Below are positions 1 to 10,290 of a stretch of 64,000 nucleotides of DNA, piece after piece. The first letter of the stretch is position 1. Each line of letters begins with the position of its first letter. Position numbers and translations under genes: made by a program. Source of the stretch: Nymphaea colorata (lineage: Eukaryota; Streptophyta; Magnoliopsida; Nymphaeales; Nymphaeaceae); assembly GCF_008831285.2 (NCBI RefSeq), contig NC_045151.1, forward strand, positions 7,207,682 through 7,271,681, given 5' to 3'. The notes beneath the pieces are model-generated. The model did no database searches, was not told the origin of the DNA, and saw only the letters and a program-made list of their open reading frames with translations.

Positions 1-475
1 CATTTTGTGTCACTGAAGACCATCCCAAAAGGTTGTATCACATCGCTTAAAGCGTGGCTAAGGAAAGCTATCAAAAATGCATTTTTTGCAACAGTTTTTA
101 GCGATATAAAATAAAATAAAAAATAATCATCTCATCATAGAGGTAGCCGGTGGTTTTTAACTTTTCAAAGTCATCCAATCATCTAACCAGAGTTGTCTAA
201 TATAACGTGATGGATGATTAGGAAAACAAACAAGAAAAATGTGATAGATATTTTCCATCATTTAATAGTAATTTATACATTTTTCTTCTTGTTTTTCTTT
301 CTACCATCTATTCATCCATTAGTGGAGCTACTATATATAGACTGGTGTGGGCCACTGCCTACACCAGTCCTTTAAAACTTCTAATACAATGGAGTTGGAC
401 CCAAGTTCAGCAAATGCAATGTCCACACGAGGCCTGGGTTAGTGCCTAACCCATTTAACCAATGAGATTGATCGA
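1..475. other. intergenic, no gene seen
   Basis: AT-rich sequence without a supportable ORF. A 9-bp stem with a 12-base loop (GACTGGTGT / ACACCAGTC, about 340-370) is visible and may be chance. The stretch ends at the target-site duplication of the MITE that follows. Confidence 0.6.
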
Positions 476-661
476 CAGGGGCAGAGGGAGGTGGGGGCCT
501 GCTTAGGCCATGGCCCCACCCTAACTAACTTAAAAAAAAATACATTTGAAAAATAAAAAATTGTTAGTTGTGCAATGTATTTTTTTTATTTGGGTTCTGT
601 ACCCAGATCCGAGGTTGAACAATTTGGCCTGCCCCGAAACAAAATCCTTGCTCCGCCCCAG
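476..661. mobile_element. hAT-type MITE (186 bp)
   Basis: The left end reads CAGGGGCAGAGGGAGG and the reverse complement of the right end reads CTGGGGCGGAGCAAGG, a good imperfect terminal inverted repeat. This CAGGGGCGGAGC-type terminus is known from plant hAT elements. The flanking 8-mers are TTGATCGA (468-475) and CTGATCGG (662-669), 6 of 8 matching, as expected of an old 8-bp hAT duplication. There is no coding capacity: a short minus-strand ORF across the right end is incidental. It was presumably mobilised in trans by an autonomous hAT. Confidence 0.82.
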
Positions 662-1307
662 CTGATCGGGGCCCCTCAGCATCAAATTTTTGGCTCTGTC
701 ATTGCATCCATCTGTTTTAGACAAATGACATTGTTAAATAGGTGAGTGATAGCAGAGTCATCATCAATCACTTAGAAGATGTCATTTTTCGATGAGAAAT
801 ATAAATCAAAAATTTGAGTGGTTGAACCTGAAACAACTACTTTGGAAGTAACAAAAAGAAAAACAACCACTAGAGTGGAAGACCCAAAGTCAAAAAGAGG
901 ATTCATCACTTCTTTCTTTCATTCAAAACCTTGCATGAGACTTTCATCTCGCATGACTGGTAAGTGATAAAAGAAAGAATTCATTTTCTTTCTTTTTTGG
1001 TTACCTTCCTTGCATATGTATAAGACATAATCCATTCGATTTCTAAAAAGAATTACTAATCCTTAACTTTTAGAAGAATCCTTGTTGTGAATGATTGACT
1101 TTCTCAATCTTTTCGACATTGGTTAGAAATAGAACATCTTTCATTCTCTCTCTCTCCCTCTATATATATATATATATATATTGAGAGTTCAGTATATACA
1201 AGGTATTATATAAGAGAAAAATATAGAGACAGAACACTGAAAATCAAACTACTGATCAATTACTTTGACATTAGGCGCCAACAGAAGCAGGAACGGAACC
1301 CTTAAAA
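662..1307. other. intergenic, downstream of the small secreted-protein gene
   Basis: No coding region supported. It contains a TA microsatellite (1161-1181) and should hold the 3' UTR and polyadenylation region of the minus-strand gene ending at 1308. Confidence 0.5.
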
Positions 1308-1649
1308 CTAGGGAGACCGGAAGAAAGGGATAGTAGGGAATTTCATGTCCGGTATATAGGTGACAAAAGGGATGCGAGGGAGGGAAGGAAGCAGCTGAGT
1401 GGAGGCAACGGTGGGCAAATTTATGTCAGGTATATCGATATTCAAATCAGGAATGGCGGAGATGTCAGGGATGCCAGGATCGGTGGCGGTGGCGGAGCTG
1501 TCTGCGGGCACGGTGGTGAGGTCCGTGGAGTTGGCGGATGCGGCCGCGCTGGGCTGGGGCGCCGGTGACTCTGCAAGGGTTCGGGCAGCTCTGGAATAAT
1601 GGCAGAGGAGGAGAAGGGTTAGCATGACCAGGCAGAGTTTGTGAGCCAT
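1308..1649 (-). CDS. small secreted Pro/Ala/Ser-rich protein (113 aa)
   Basis: Intronless ORF starting MAHKLCLVMLTLLLLC. Residues 1-22 form a clear signal peptide (basic start, Leu-rich core, cleavage likely near SRA-A), so the product should enter the secretory pathway and reach the cell wall or apoplast. The mature part begins with a Pro/Ser/Ala stretch (PAPQPSAAAS, about residues 30-40) that could carry arabinogalactan-type glycosylation. It is followed by Asp/Pro/Ile repeats of the type PDI/PDLNIDIPDINLP (about residues 60-80) and a Pro/Phe-rich tail ending FFRSP. Composition and size resemble small plant cell-wall Pro-rich proteins; no enzymatic motif is visible. A TATA-like box lies about 90 bp upstream of the ATG, which supports the start. 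The coding part is far more GC-rich than its surroundings. The exact family is not recognised. Confidence 0.72.
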   Translation of the reverse strand: MAHKLCLVMLTLLLLCHYSRAARTLAESPAPQPSAAASANSTDLTTVPADSSATATDPGIPDISAIPDLNIDIPDINLPTVASTQLLPSLPRIPFVTYIPDMKFPTIPFFRSP

Positions 1650-1737
1650 TTTTGCTCACGACTTCACCGGTTTCAGAGATTGAGATGATCGATTGCTAAT
1701 GAGTTCTCCTAAGATTATGGTGAGGGGCCTTTATGAA

Positions 1738-1745
1738 CTTTATAG
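1738..1745 (-). promoter_or_regulatory. TATA box of the small secreted-protein gene
   Basis: On the minus strand this reads CTATAAAG, about 90 bp upstream of the start codon at 1649, leaving room for a leader of roughly 60 nt. Assigned from position and consensus only. Confidence 0.5.
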
Positions 1746-2474
1746 GGAGGAGGTGGGTGGTTGGAATTGTAGGGGAAGAAGGGAATTAGTCCAGACCACA
1801 AAGAAAATTTTGTTAGTTTGTTGAGAGATTGATGGGCATGAGAGAGAGAGAGAGAGAGAAAGTTTGCAGCTTAGCATTGCCACACTTGTAGCGTGCATTT
1901 TAGGAGGTTCATGCTCTACTTATGACTAAACTTTATTTCATTTTTCCTTTCCGAAGTTTTTAAATTGATAAATAAGGTAATTAGAGCAAAAACTTTATGA
2001 CATCGTTTATTATGCAGCAGAACACTGTTCGAGACGAACTTAGGGTCAATTTCGTGAACTGTCAAGATGGGCGGCTACAACTATATAGGAAGCAGCAAAA
2101 CGGAAATGCATGTCATATATTATCGCCAATAGCAAGCTGTCAAGTACTTATATGGTTCCTTAGTTTCTTACACGGCACGTACAGGTTCGCTAACGATAGA
2201 GAAGGAAAGGTTAATGTTTTTTCCTTGTTTTGGTAACATCTCTTGTCAAAACCAAAAGTGGTGGTTTGAAGAATGAGTGATTGCTCTTTTCATTGTGGAC
2301 TATTTCAAAACGATCTCTTCCATTCATTAGACAGAGAAGTCTCTTCCATTCATTAGATAGAGAAGATCACCAAGATTTCGTGATCCGCATACCACGCCCA
2401 TGGTGGACCAAGCCTGAATTGGCTAATTGACCTGTGGACTTGCCAGGTTAAAAAATTAGTCGGGTCAGGCCAGG
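1746..2474. other. intergenic / upstream region
   Basis: Likely upstream control region of the minus-strand secreted-protein gene. It contains a GA repeat (about 1842-1860) and a near-duplicated phrase around 2318-2362 (two copies of CTCTTCCATTCATTAGA). An open frame at 1997-2236 has no protein-like features and is not called. Confidence 0.4.
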
Positions 2475-2681
2475 TGGGATGTCAATAGATCGAATTTGAG
2501 TTGGATATACCTTTTACTATATTCATTTTTTCAAATATTTATATATTCATATTCAGACTTGGATTCAAACACGGATGAAAAAAGGTTGTACTATATTTGA
2601 ATCCGAGTTTTAAATCTACATCCAAATTGTATTTTAATCAAACTTTTAGGTTACATTCAAATCTGTATTGAATATGACCCT
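2475..2681. repeat. hAT-terminus relative, left half (split by the LTR element)
   Basis: It begins GGGATGTCAATAGATCG and continues with 'attcagacttggattcaaa'-type sequence. This closely follows the left end of the hAT element at 28659 (TAGGGATGTCAACGGATC). The other half resumes right after the LTR element at 8486. It is the degenerate remnant of a related transposon that served as the insertion target. Confidence 0.6.
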
Positions 2682-3014
2682 TGTTGGGTAGTGGTAGTGG
2701 CCATGAGCCCTACCCATTCATATCGTAACTGCAAGGGGGGCCCACTTGCAGTTACGAGCTTTAATGCTCACCTAAAATCTCTCACTCACTTAACCGCTGC
2801 TAGGGTTGGGGAAAACCTAAGGGGCTGGACTATATATTCCTAGCATATCCAGAGTTTGATGAATCTCTCTCTAACACATCAACCTGTGAGAGGCCCCTTG
2901 GAAGTAAACCCCAAAAATCTCTCTCTCTACTTTTCTTTCTTTCTTCCTCTCTTGCTCGCAGAGTTGCAGGCCAAACTTGGTTGGAGATCCTGGGCGGAAC
3001 CTAAAGTTCCAACA
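2682..3014 (+). repeat. 5' LTR of the non-coding element
   Basis: It matches 8151-8485 almost throughout. It contains a perfect 12-bp hairpin (2724-2756), a TATA-like CTATATATT near 2830 and a CT-rich leader-like part near its end. It ends directly before the primer-binding site. Confidence 0.9.
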
Positions 3015-3015
3015 G

Positions 3016-3028
3016 TGGTATCAGAGCC
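3016..3028 (+). promoter_or_regulatory. primer-binding site (tRNA-Met type)
   Basis: TGGTATCAGAGCC lies one base after the 5' LTR. This is the usual plant copia primer site, complementary to the 3' end of initiator tRNA-Met. Confidence 0.85.
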
Positions 3029-3539
3029 ATTTTTTGTCGAATTCCAAGTAAGTGAACTCGACCGTAGCAGTGCCTGTGATATAGAGATATATATATGTTG
3101 CATGATATAATGATGGATCTATGTGTGTGCACACCTAAATCTGAATCCCTGCGTGAAAGGTTATATGCTGGAATGGAAATATAATGCTCTAGGTTCTACT
3201 TTCTTATGATTTTCAAGAAAACAAAGCATGCTAGGAGTGAGGCATATTGGTATCGATTGAACTTTGAAACCCTCGGTTTCCTGTATTATGTTATGTGTGT
3301 TCATCCTTGAGAAACCAAACTACATTCAATCCCAAGGGCAGAGCACGCATGTCTGAAAAAGAAAACGGCTTTGAACGAAGCCGACAGAGGACAAGGCCTG
3401 CTCTGCTCGACATCCAGCAAGGGTAAAACAAACACACAAAAACGAGGAAAGCAAAGAAACAAATTAGGGTTACCAACAAGTGGAGGGAATCGTCCACCCG
3501 ACTGGAAACTAGTCTTTTGCCTCATACGAGTGGCAGAGA

Positions 3540-3990
3540 TGATTTGGGGAAAATAAGGAACGCCCGTCGAGCAGAACTCCTCCTGTCATCCCTTTCTCCT
3601 GCCGGATTCCCCCTGTTGACGATGCTGGAAACCGTGAGCAGAGGAGGCGGTGGTGTGGAAACCCACTATCGGAGCTTCCTCTCCCGCTCGGGCTGGCTTT
3701 GGGTGGCTGAAGGAATGGTGGAGGACGACGGAAGCTCCACCGTCGGGCGAATCAGGCGAGGAGGGAACTCTCGCGTGAGCCGGGGAGCTTCTCCTCTCTG
3801 ATTTTGGGGATGGAGAGTTGAGGAAGAAGCCTTCGCCGGACGAGCGAGAGGAGGGAGGTCGCGCCGGTGGAAGCAGCACCGTCGGGTGAGGCGCGAGGAC
3901 GAAGAGGGAGAAGGCGGTGGCGGCGATGGGAGCTCCACCGCCGGACGAGATGAGAGGAAGAGGAGGCAGCTCTCGCTCGAGGAGAGAGAA
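3540..3990. other. GC-rich block inside the LARD
   Basis: This part is strikingly richer in G+C than the surrounding interior. The phrase GCTCCACCG(T/C)CGG(G/A)CGA recurs about three times (near 3735, 3870 and 3930), so it is internally repetitive. Overlapping ORFs in several frames are a by-product of the composition; none shows a protein domain. It could be a leader or packaging region or a captured fragment; I cannot tell which. Confidence 0.5.
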
Positions 3991-4199
3991 GATCGAGCGA
4001 AAAATGAGTGAAAAAACGGTTCGGAGGGGTATTTATACCAAAAGTGTGAAAATTACAACAGGCCACCAGTTTTGCATAATTTGCAAAAACACTGTTACAA
4101 TTTTGATAAATTAATGCCGCAACGTTTTTGCGAAAAACGTTTTCAAAAAGAGGTTTGCGAAAGTTAATTTCGGTGAAAACCTAGAAATTTATACGAAAT

Positions 4200-4470
4200 T
4201 GCGCAATGGTACCCTCTGACTTATTATAATTATCTAAAAGAGGGTTTCGATAAATTATTTTGCAATTTCAGCAGAAGACCGTGATTTTAAATGAAATTGC
4301 ATGGTAATACCCTCAAACTTATTATAAATTTCTGAAAGAGGGTTCCAGAAAATTGTTTTATAATTTCGGTAGAAGACCGAGCTGTTTTGTAAAATTGCAT
4401 ACAAGTACCACTCAAGCTTATTAATATTATAGAAAAGGGTTCCCAAGACAGTTTGGAAATAAGAAGGGAA
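4200..4470. repeat. about 98-bp tandem repeat, roughly 2.7 copies
   Basis: Copies begin near 4200, 4298 and 4396. Each runs 'tgc..a..gtaccctc..acttattat..aaagagggttc..' followed in the first two by 'gcagaagaccg' or 'gtagaagaccg'. Spacing is 98 bp in both intervals. The copies are diverged. Confidence 0.75.
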
Positions 4471-4689
4471 ACTCACGAAAAAAAAAAAAATTAATATGGG
4501 TTTTCCTTGTTTTAAGTGATATCTTAGAAAGGCTTTGGAAATCCTTGATATATTATTCTCCTTGTTATTGTTTTATACTTGTTATGAAATTAATTTAGTA
4601 ATGTCTTCAAGAGTGGGAGTTAAGGTAAAAACTGAAAAATAGTTAGCAACAGGTATGTATGATTATGCAATTTTGGTATTTTGTGTGTG

Positions 4690-6680
4690 CATGACCCAAT
4701 GACGTTATAAACCTTGTGTCGTATTTGGATATGGATATTATGTTGAAAAACATTCATATTAAATTTAAATTTGGATCCTCTTTATTTGTTTAAATACATA
4801 TCAATTATAGTGTTGATATTATTGTATGTGGATCCACATGAGTAAGATCTGAATTTAAATAATTATTTGGATTTTTGCTTTGGATCTGATTGTTGCCTAA
4901 GATCCATATTTGTATTCAGTTTGAATCATGAGATATTCAGATCTAAATTTGTTTGGATATTGGTTAAAAACCCATATCATGTTTATGTTGGTTCAAGTAT
5001 ATGTTATTATACTTGATTTATGAATATTCATCTTAATTTTGGGTCTATGCAAATATTAGATATGACCAAAACTTTTGTTTTCAAAATCCATATTCAGTTG
5101 TTGAATTTGGATCTCACACTAAACGTTGCACTCTTTTGGAGCATGATCTGATTTGACTTGTTCAAGATCTATATTAGATCTAAACATATTATGAGCTTTG
5201 ATTTTTAGATCTAATGGTTTTACAAGTTGTACTTTTGCAATGTGTAACACTAGAGTGCTAAAGATGAATTCCAGTTAGAAGGAATGATTATGTTATCGCA
5301 TGTTGATATGCTAAGAGGTGTAAATCAACACTCTTAGACATGGTGAGATCCTTATAACATTATGTTGGGTCGTGATACATTAAGATCCAAATTAACTTGG
5401 TTGAATCATTGGATCCAAATTCTCGTACTGTTACTAAACACAATATATCATGTTTGCTTTTTGGATCCAATGATATTGTGATATTTGTTGTCCTTTTAGA
5501 TTCAAATCATTCTAGAGTGCTATTGAACAATGCTTTATTTATTCCATTAATGAGGTGAACTTGTTTAAAAATATATATTCAAGAGGTGTAATGTAACACT
5601 CTTGGACTGAAACCCGTATAAATTTGAATGTCTTGATTTAAAGACTTGCTTTATTTACTCTTAAGGGTGATGGATTAGTTTGGGTACAAACATGCATCAT
5701 CTCAAGGTAGAGAAATTTTTCTTGTTTCACCTTGTTCAAAAGTTGGACTATTGTTTAGATCCAAGCATGGTTATTGAAATCATAGTGCACAATACTTCAT
5801 ATGGATCATTTGTGTTTTTTAAATTCAGATTATTGTATTGTGGATATTGCTGGTTGGATCTAAATTTCCATATTTGAACTAATGAAATCCCCATTACGTA
5901 AAGTTTAGCTTCAGATCTAAACTGACTTGTTTGGATATGTGAGAATAATTCATATCCTGTTGTTTTAGTTCCAATATATGTTATCATGGTTGCCTTTGGA
6001 TATGATCATACTGCAATGCAATACGTGTTGTCATTCTAGATCCAAAGGTTATTCTTAAAAATCATTGAATAAAGCTTCATTTGCCTTTCTTTCTTAGGAA
6101 AATGAATTTGTTTTAATGCATACTCAAGAGATGTAATATAATACTCTTGGACCAAAATTAATATTGGCAAAAATGCATTTGTTTGAAGCTTTGTAGCACA
6201 AAGTGCTAATACATTATAACTTGTTTTTCTCAAAAGAGAGATGGGTTAGCAATGATCCAAATATGGTTGTTGAATCATATTGTATAATATTTCAATGAGG
6301 ATCATGTGTTTTAAACTCATATTAATTGTATTGTGGATGTTTCTGGTTTGGATCTATACTAATATAATCTGAATCTTTATATTCATGTGGCTTTTGGAAT
6401 TGGATCTATTCATTGTTTGAGATCCACCTTATATACATCATTGATTCGGATTTGAATATATATTTGGATATATGGTTAAACATTCATATCTTATTTATAT
6501 TAGATCCAAGCATATTATGTTATTTGTTCATTTGAGGATCAAACAAAGCTAGTTTGCTATTAAGCAAGTTTCTGTTTGAGGATGAATTTGATTTTAAATT
6601 TTTCATGAGATATAAAATAATACTCATGAAAATAATGAGATCCACACTAATTAGATCCATATTGAGATCCTTGGAGATCT
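4690..6680. repeat. degenerate long repeats (about 0.5 kb) in the LARD interior
   Basis: Phrases such as 'ttcaagaggtgtaatgtaac' and 'ggttaaa..catatc' recur in the same order. One series lies near 5580, 6125 and 6600 and another near 4970, 5940 and 6470. This points to an old array with a period of roughly 470-550 bp. GGATCC/GGATCT-type words are also very frequent. No coding frame is preserved. Confidence 0.5.
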
Positions 6681-6879
6681 ATAGTGCATGTTAAATGCAT
6701 ATCTAAAAATGAAACGATGTGTTTGCAAATACATATGTATTGGATACCCAAATGAAAATAGGGTATATGACATTTTCTTTTTATGCATGAGTTTTAAGTG
6801 TTCGAATAAGAATACCGAATACAATAATCCAGTGGGAGATCATAATGATCTACTGGAGGATCTGATTTATTCAGATAAT

Positions 6880-7178
6880 CAGTCTGTAAATGAACCGACT
6901 GAGGAACAGTTTGGCAATGAACCAACTGAATAACAGTTTGACAATGAACCGACTGGGAAACAATTTAATAATGAATCAACTGTGCACGATTCTTATGATG
7001 TTTAGTCTGGTAATGAACCGACTGGGTAATGAGCTTCATGATTATATGTGAATAATTGTTGCATGTACAAAAACTGACTATTTATTTGGTGATCAAGTTT
7101 GATTGATTGAATATGCTAATAAGCGGTCAGGTAAGGAACCGACTAAGATCAGTTTGGTATTAAACGTCCAACTGAAGC
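6880..7178 (+). repeat. 27-bp codon-periodic repeat (Q-x-x-N-E-P-T-x-x)
   Basis: Four consecutive 27-bp units start at 6880, 6907, 6934 and 6961. More diverged units occur near 7003 and 7124-7178. In one frame each unit encodes a nonapeptide of the form QFxNEPTEx, for example QSVNEPTEE and QFGNEPTE. The second unit ends in a stop, so this is now non-coding. The exact multiple of three suggests the repeat expanded while the sequence was translated. Confidence 0.75.
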
Positions 7179-8137
7179 TTATTAGTGATCTTATTGATCA
7201 TCTTGTGGTATACATATGTAGAGATATGTGAATTGTATATTGCATGCATGGGTTGTCAAAATTATGTATTGACCTTAATGAGTTAAATGAAACTCATTGT
7301 ATGAGAGAGTACATTGATGAAAATTATACAAGATGAAAAGTGCTTGTATGATAGACTATGGGTTGATTGCTCATTCCCTTAAATAGTCATAATAAAGATT
7401 AGGTGTCGCTAATCAAGTTGATGACTATGTAAATATTTGATAAGTGGGAGCACACTTGAATATGCCATTTACTAAGTTGAAAAGCTAATATTGCTTTGCC
7501 ATATGATATAATGCATTGCATGAATGCTATGGAACTCCTGTTGTTAAAGGAGTTAAGTAATTATGGAATACAGTAAAGGAAAATATTCCATGTGTTTTAA
7601 TGCATATTAGCTTGTGTGCTGGACTTGGTATAAGCTTCTAATTTGACTTGTAAGTATACATTAGGAAAGTCCAGGCTGACCCTTGTTTTATGACAGTTAA
7701 ATGTTTGAGATACATGAATGAAACAAATGATATATTCAAGTGATTGTTAACATTTTTTAACAAAAGGAATTCTAAATGATTTGTCAAGCATGTAGCCCGT
7801 ATGAGGCTAAGAAATTCCTGGTTTGCCTCTTTGTTGAATAAGAAGAGAATATGCATGCACGTTCCAAATGCTTATATGATTGTTAGTATTATAATCAAGA
7901 CAATTCTTAATGTTTTATGTAAAACTTGTAGTCTACATGAGATTAAGTTTTAATATGTTATAATGTGATATATATTGAATATTTGAAAGGTTGCGAAGGA
8001 AAAACCATTGAATGAAAAACCTCGCTGTAAACCTTGAAAAAGGTTAGGTTGCGTTGGAAAAGCCAATTATGGAAAACTATGTAACAAATTGAATAAAGAA
8101 AACCTACATAGAGTGGAAGCAAACTGGCGGTCTCATG

Positions 8138-8150
8138 GCCAAGTGGGAGA
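8138..8150 (+). promoter_or_regulatory. polypurine tract of the LARD
   Basis: GCCAAGTGGGAGA directly precedes the 3' LTR. This 'aagtgggaga' form is common at the 3' LTR border of plant copia elements. Confidence 0.7.
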
Positions 8151-8485
8151 TGTTGGGTAGTGGTAGTGGCCATGAGCCCTACCCATTCATATCGTACTTG
8201 CAAGGGGGGCCCACTTGCAGTTACGAGCTTTAATGCTCACCTAAAATCTCTCACTCACTTAACTGCTGCTAGGGTTGGGGAAAACCTAAGGGGCTGGACT
8301 ATATATTCCTAGCATATCCAGAGTTTGATGAATCTCTCTCTAACACATCAACCTGTGAGAGGACCCTTGGAAGTAAACCCCAAAAATCTCTCTCTCTCTA
8401 GTTTTCTTTCTTTCTTCCTCTCTTGCTCGCAGAGTTGCAGGCCAAACTTGGTTGGAGATCCTAGGCGGAACCTAAAGTTCCACCA
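8151..8485 (+). repeat. 3' LTR of the non-coding element
   Basis: It differs from the 5' LTR by a few substitutions and small indels; for example the left arm of the hairpin is damaged and the end is CCACCA instead of CCAACA. It is followed directly by the TSD ACCCT. Confidence 0.9.
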
Positions 8486-8650
8486 ACCCTTAAGTTATTT
8501 ATATATCCTATATAAATCCGACTTTTAAGTCATATCTTAATTTGATCTGAATCCAACTTTTAAGTTATATCTGAATTCAATTGCAATATGACTTTTAGCC
8601 ATATGCAAATCCGATTCAAATCTGACCGACCCAAAATCTAATTTTATTAA
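8486..8650. repeat. hAT-terminus relative, right half
   Basis: It continues the sequence interrupted at 2681, with 'aatccgacttttaagtcat' and 'gaatccaacttttaagtta' phrases matching 28790-28870 and 29180-29240. No clean right terminus could be found. Confidence 0.6.
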
Positions 8651-9843
8651 TTAACTAATTTTGAAATATATGTGTCCATTTGGAATTTGAATCTTTGTCA
8701 AATTTTCCACATTGGACCACCATTGGCCTGCCACATGCTTCCTCCTCCCTACGAGGGTTCAACCTACCATCTTTTTTTTTTTTCCTTTTTTTTCTTTTTT
8801 TATAAAAGTAAGTGCTTTCGAGAATGGGTATCGGGTCAAGAGACATTAAATTGGAAGTCGGGCTTGGTCTGAAAACTAAGCCATTCAGGTCTGGTCTCCT
8901 GGCAAGGACTTCAAGCCGGCCGAAAACCTAACTTAATGAAGCATTGAGTCGGCCAACATGTAATTTAACTAAGCTGAATAAAAAGCCTCGTTGGCATCTA
9001 GCTTTATTTAACTATATATGATTTGAAACTGTGTCTATCTATAATAGTAAAACTAGATCTTATATGGCATTTATCCGGAAATCCTGTTACCATGTGAGAA
9101 ACCTAAAATCTGTATGTCTGAAAATAATGACCTAAGATTGGTGCCCAAGATAAGATTTATCAAGAAAAAATAGTGAATTGGACAGTGGTAATCAGTTATT
9201 TATGGAAGGCTACCTTCATTAATAGATCTTATATATTTATAGCTGCCTTAACTAACAACCGTGAACGAGCTTCGTTACATAGACACGATTACTCCAATCG
9301 ATCCCTTAATTTCAGCATTCTCATCTTAATAGATATTCTGATCCCTTAATTACTCCATGTTTGTGAGATGTGTCTTATTTATATAGTTCTTTTTTTCGAA
9401 CTTTATCTTTTCATCTCCCAATCTTTCTATTTAATTTAGTGGCTTCATATGTGAACTATCTACTACGGAGAAAACTATTTATTGCCTTAACACATGTTTC
9501 TTTTCTGCAAGTCATGTTCAGATTGTTTCTGGACCTTTGTAGATCCAAGTTGTGACAAAAGTTTGTGGTTGAGATCATGTAATACCAATGTGGACGTGGA
9601 AGTTTGAAAGAATCCAGGGTTCATTGATTTTCTAGGAATTTCTTGTTGCTGATCACATCTTTTTTTTTTTTTATTGAGCAAATGAAGTCAACGAGGATTG
9701 ATATCGACAACGCCACTTCATCCGGTGAAAAAAAGACCATGCAAGTATACCACGCAAGCTTTTGAAAAGTGAAATCACGAGAGAGAAGCGCATGCCGGTA
9801 AAAGTATATTATATCAAACCCCAAGCCCTTCACACAGCACACC
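8651..9843. other. intergenic, no gene seen
   Basis: AT-rich with T-rich runs near 8771-8800 and 9659-9675. Short ORFs occur in several frames without domain-like content. Confidence 0.5.
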
Positions 9844-10290
9844 TAAGGGTGTTCACGAGCCTAGCCGAGTTCGAGTGGAACTCTTGGCTCGTTCGAGTGG
9901 AACTTGAGTTGGCCACTTAAAGCTTGGCTCAGCTCGAGCATACCAAGGCATGACTGGCCCGATTAAGGTGAAGCAAAGATGCTTGTCTCAGCTTGGTTTG
10001 AACCTAAACGAGTCATTTATTAAAATATAATACTTTTTCTTAAGCAGAAACACGCCCTTAAACCCAACTCATGCTAGCTTGAAGAAGGCTTATTGAAGCA
10101 ACTTTGTTTTCATGATAATAAAAGAAAATATCTGTTAATATGTTCTTTGTCGATCTTTTTTGGGCTTAACCGAGCCAAGCCTGCTTTGCCCGTTTGTCTG
10201 TACGAATTCATTCCTTAGCGAAAACCTGAATTCAGTTTATTTATTAAACAGGTATAGATCGAGTCACAAGCGAGTTCGAATCAGCTCAAG
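9844..10290. repeat. hAT-like nonautonomous element or fragment
   Basis: It opens TAAGGGTGTTCACGAGCC and is followed by repeated 'gagttcgagt'/'gctcgagc' words. This resembles the common plant hAT terminus TAGGGGTGTTCACGAGCC. 'gcgagttcgaatcagctcaag' near 10269 may be the opposite subterminal part. I could not find a matching right terminus or TSD, so the right boundary is approximate. Confidence 0.45.

Larger units (their letters stand above)
2682..8485 (+). mobile_element. non-coding LTR retrotransposon (LARD-like, 5.8 kb)
   Basis: A complete structure: 5' LTR 2682-3014 (333 bp), primer-binding site from 3016, polypurine tract just before 8151, and 3' LTR 8151-8485 (335 bp). The LTRs start TGTTGG and end CCAACA or CCACCA. 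The flanking 5-mers are identical (ACCCT at 2677-2681 and 8486-8490), so both ends are certain. The LTRs differ at only a handful of positions (about 97-98% identical by eye). The 5.1-kb interior has no gag or pol: no zinc knuckle, protease, integrase or RT motif in any frame. Such an element must be moved by enzymes of another element. The interior instead holds a GC-rich block (about 3540-3990), tandem repeats of about 98 bp, degenerate repeats of about 500 bp and a 27-bp codon-periodic repeat. The PBS type and the 'caagtgggaga' 3' end suggest copia ancestry. Confidence 0.88.

Noticed and set aside
476-724. CRISPR-like spacing of repeats, looked for here and in all tandem arrays of the window
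   Set aside because: No array has short, identical direct repeats with unique spacers; all are ordinary tandem or transposon repeats, and the genome is a plant's.
1399-1599. Open frame antisense to the secreted-protein gene
   Set aside because: It is the GC-rich shadow of 1308-1649, with no signal peptide or motif.
3517-4066. Overlapping ORFs (up to 104 codons) in the GC-rich block of the LARD
   Set aside because: They occur in many frames on both strands, are rich in Arg/Ser/Pro as expected from composition, and show no domain.
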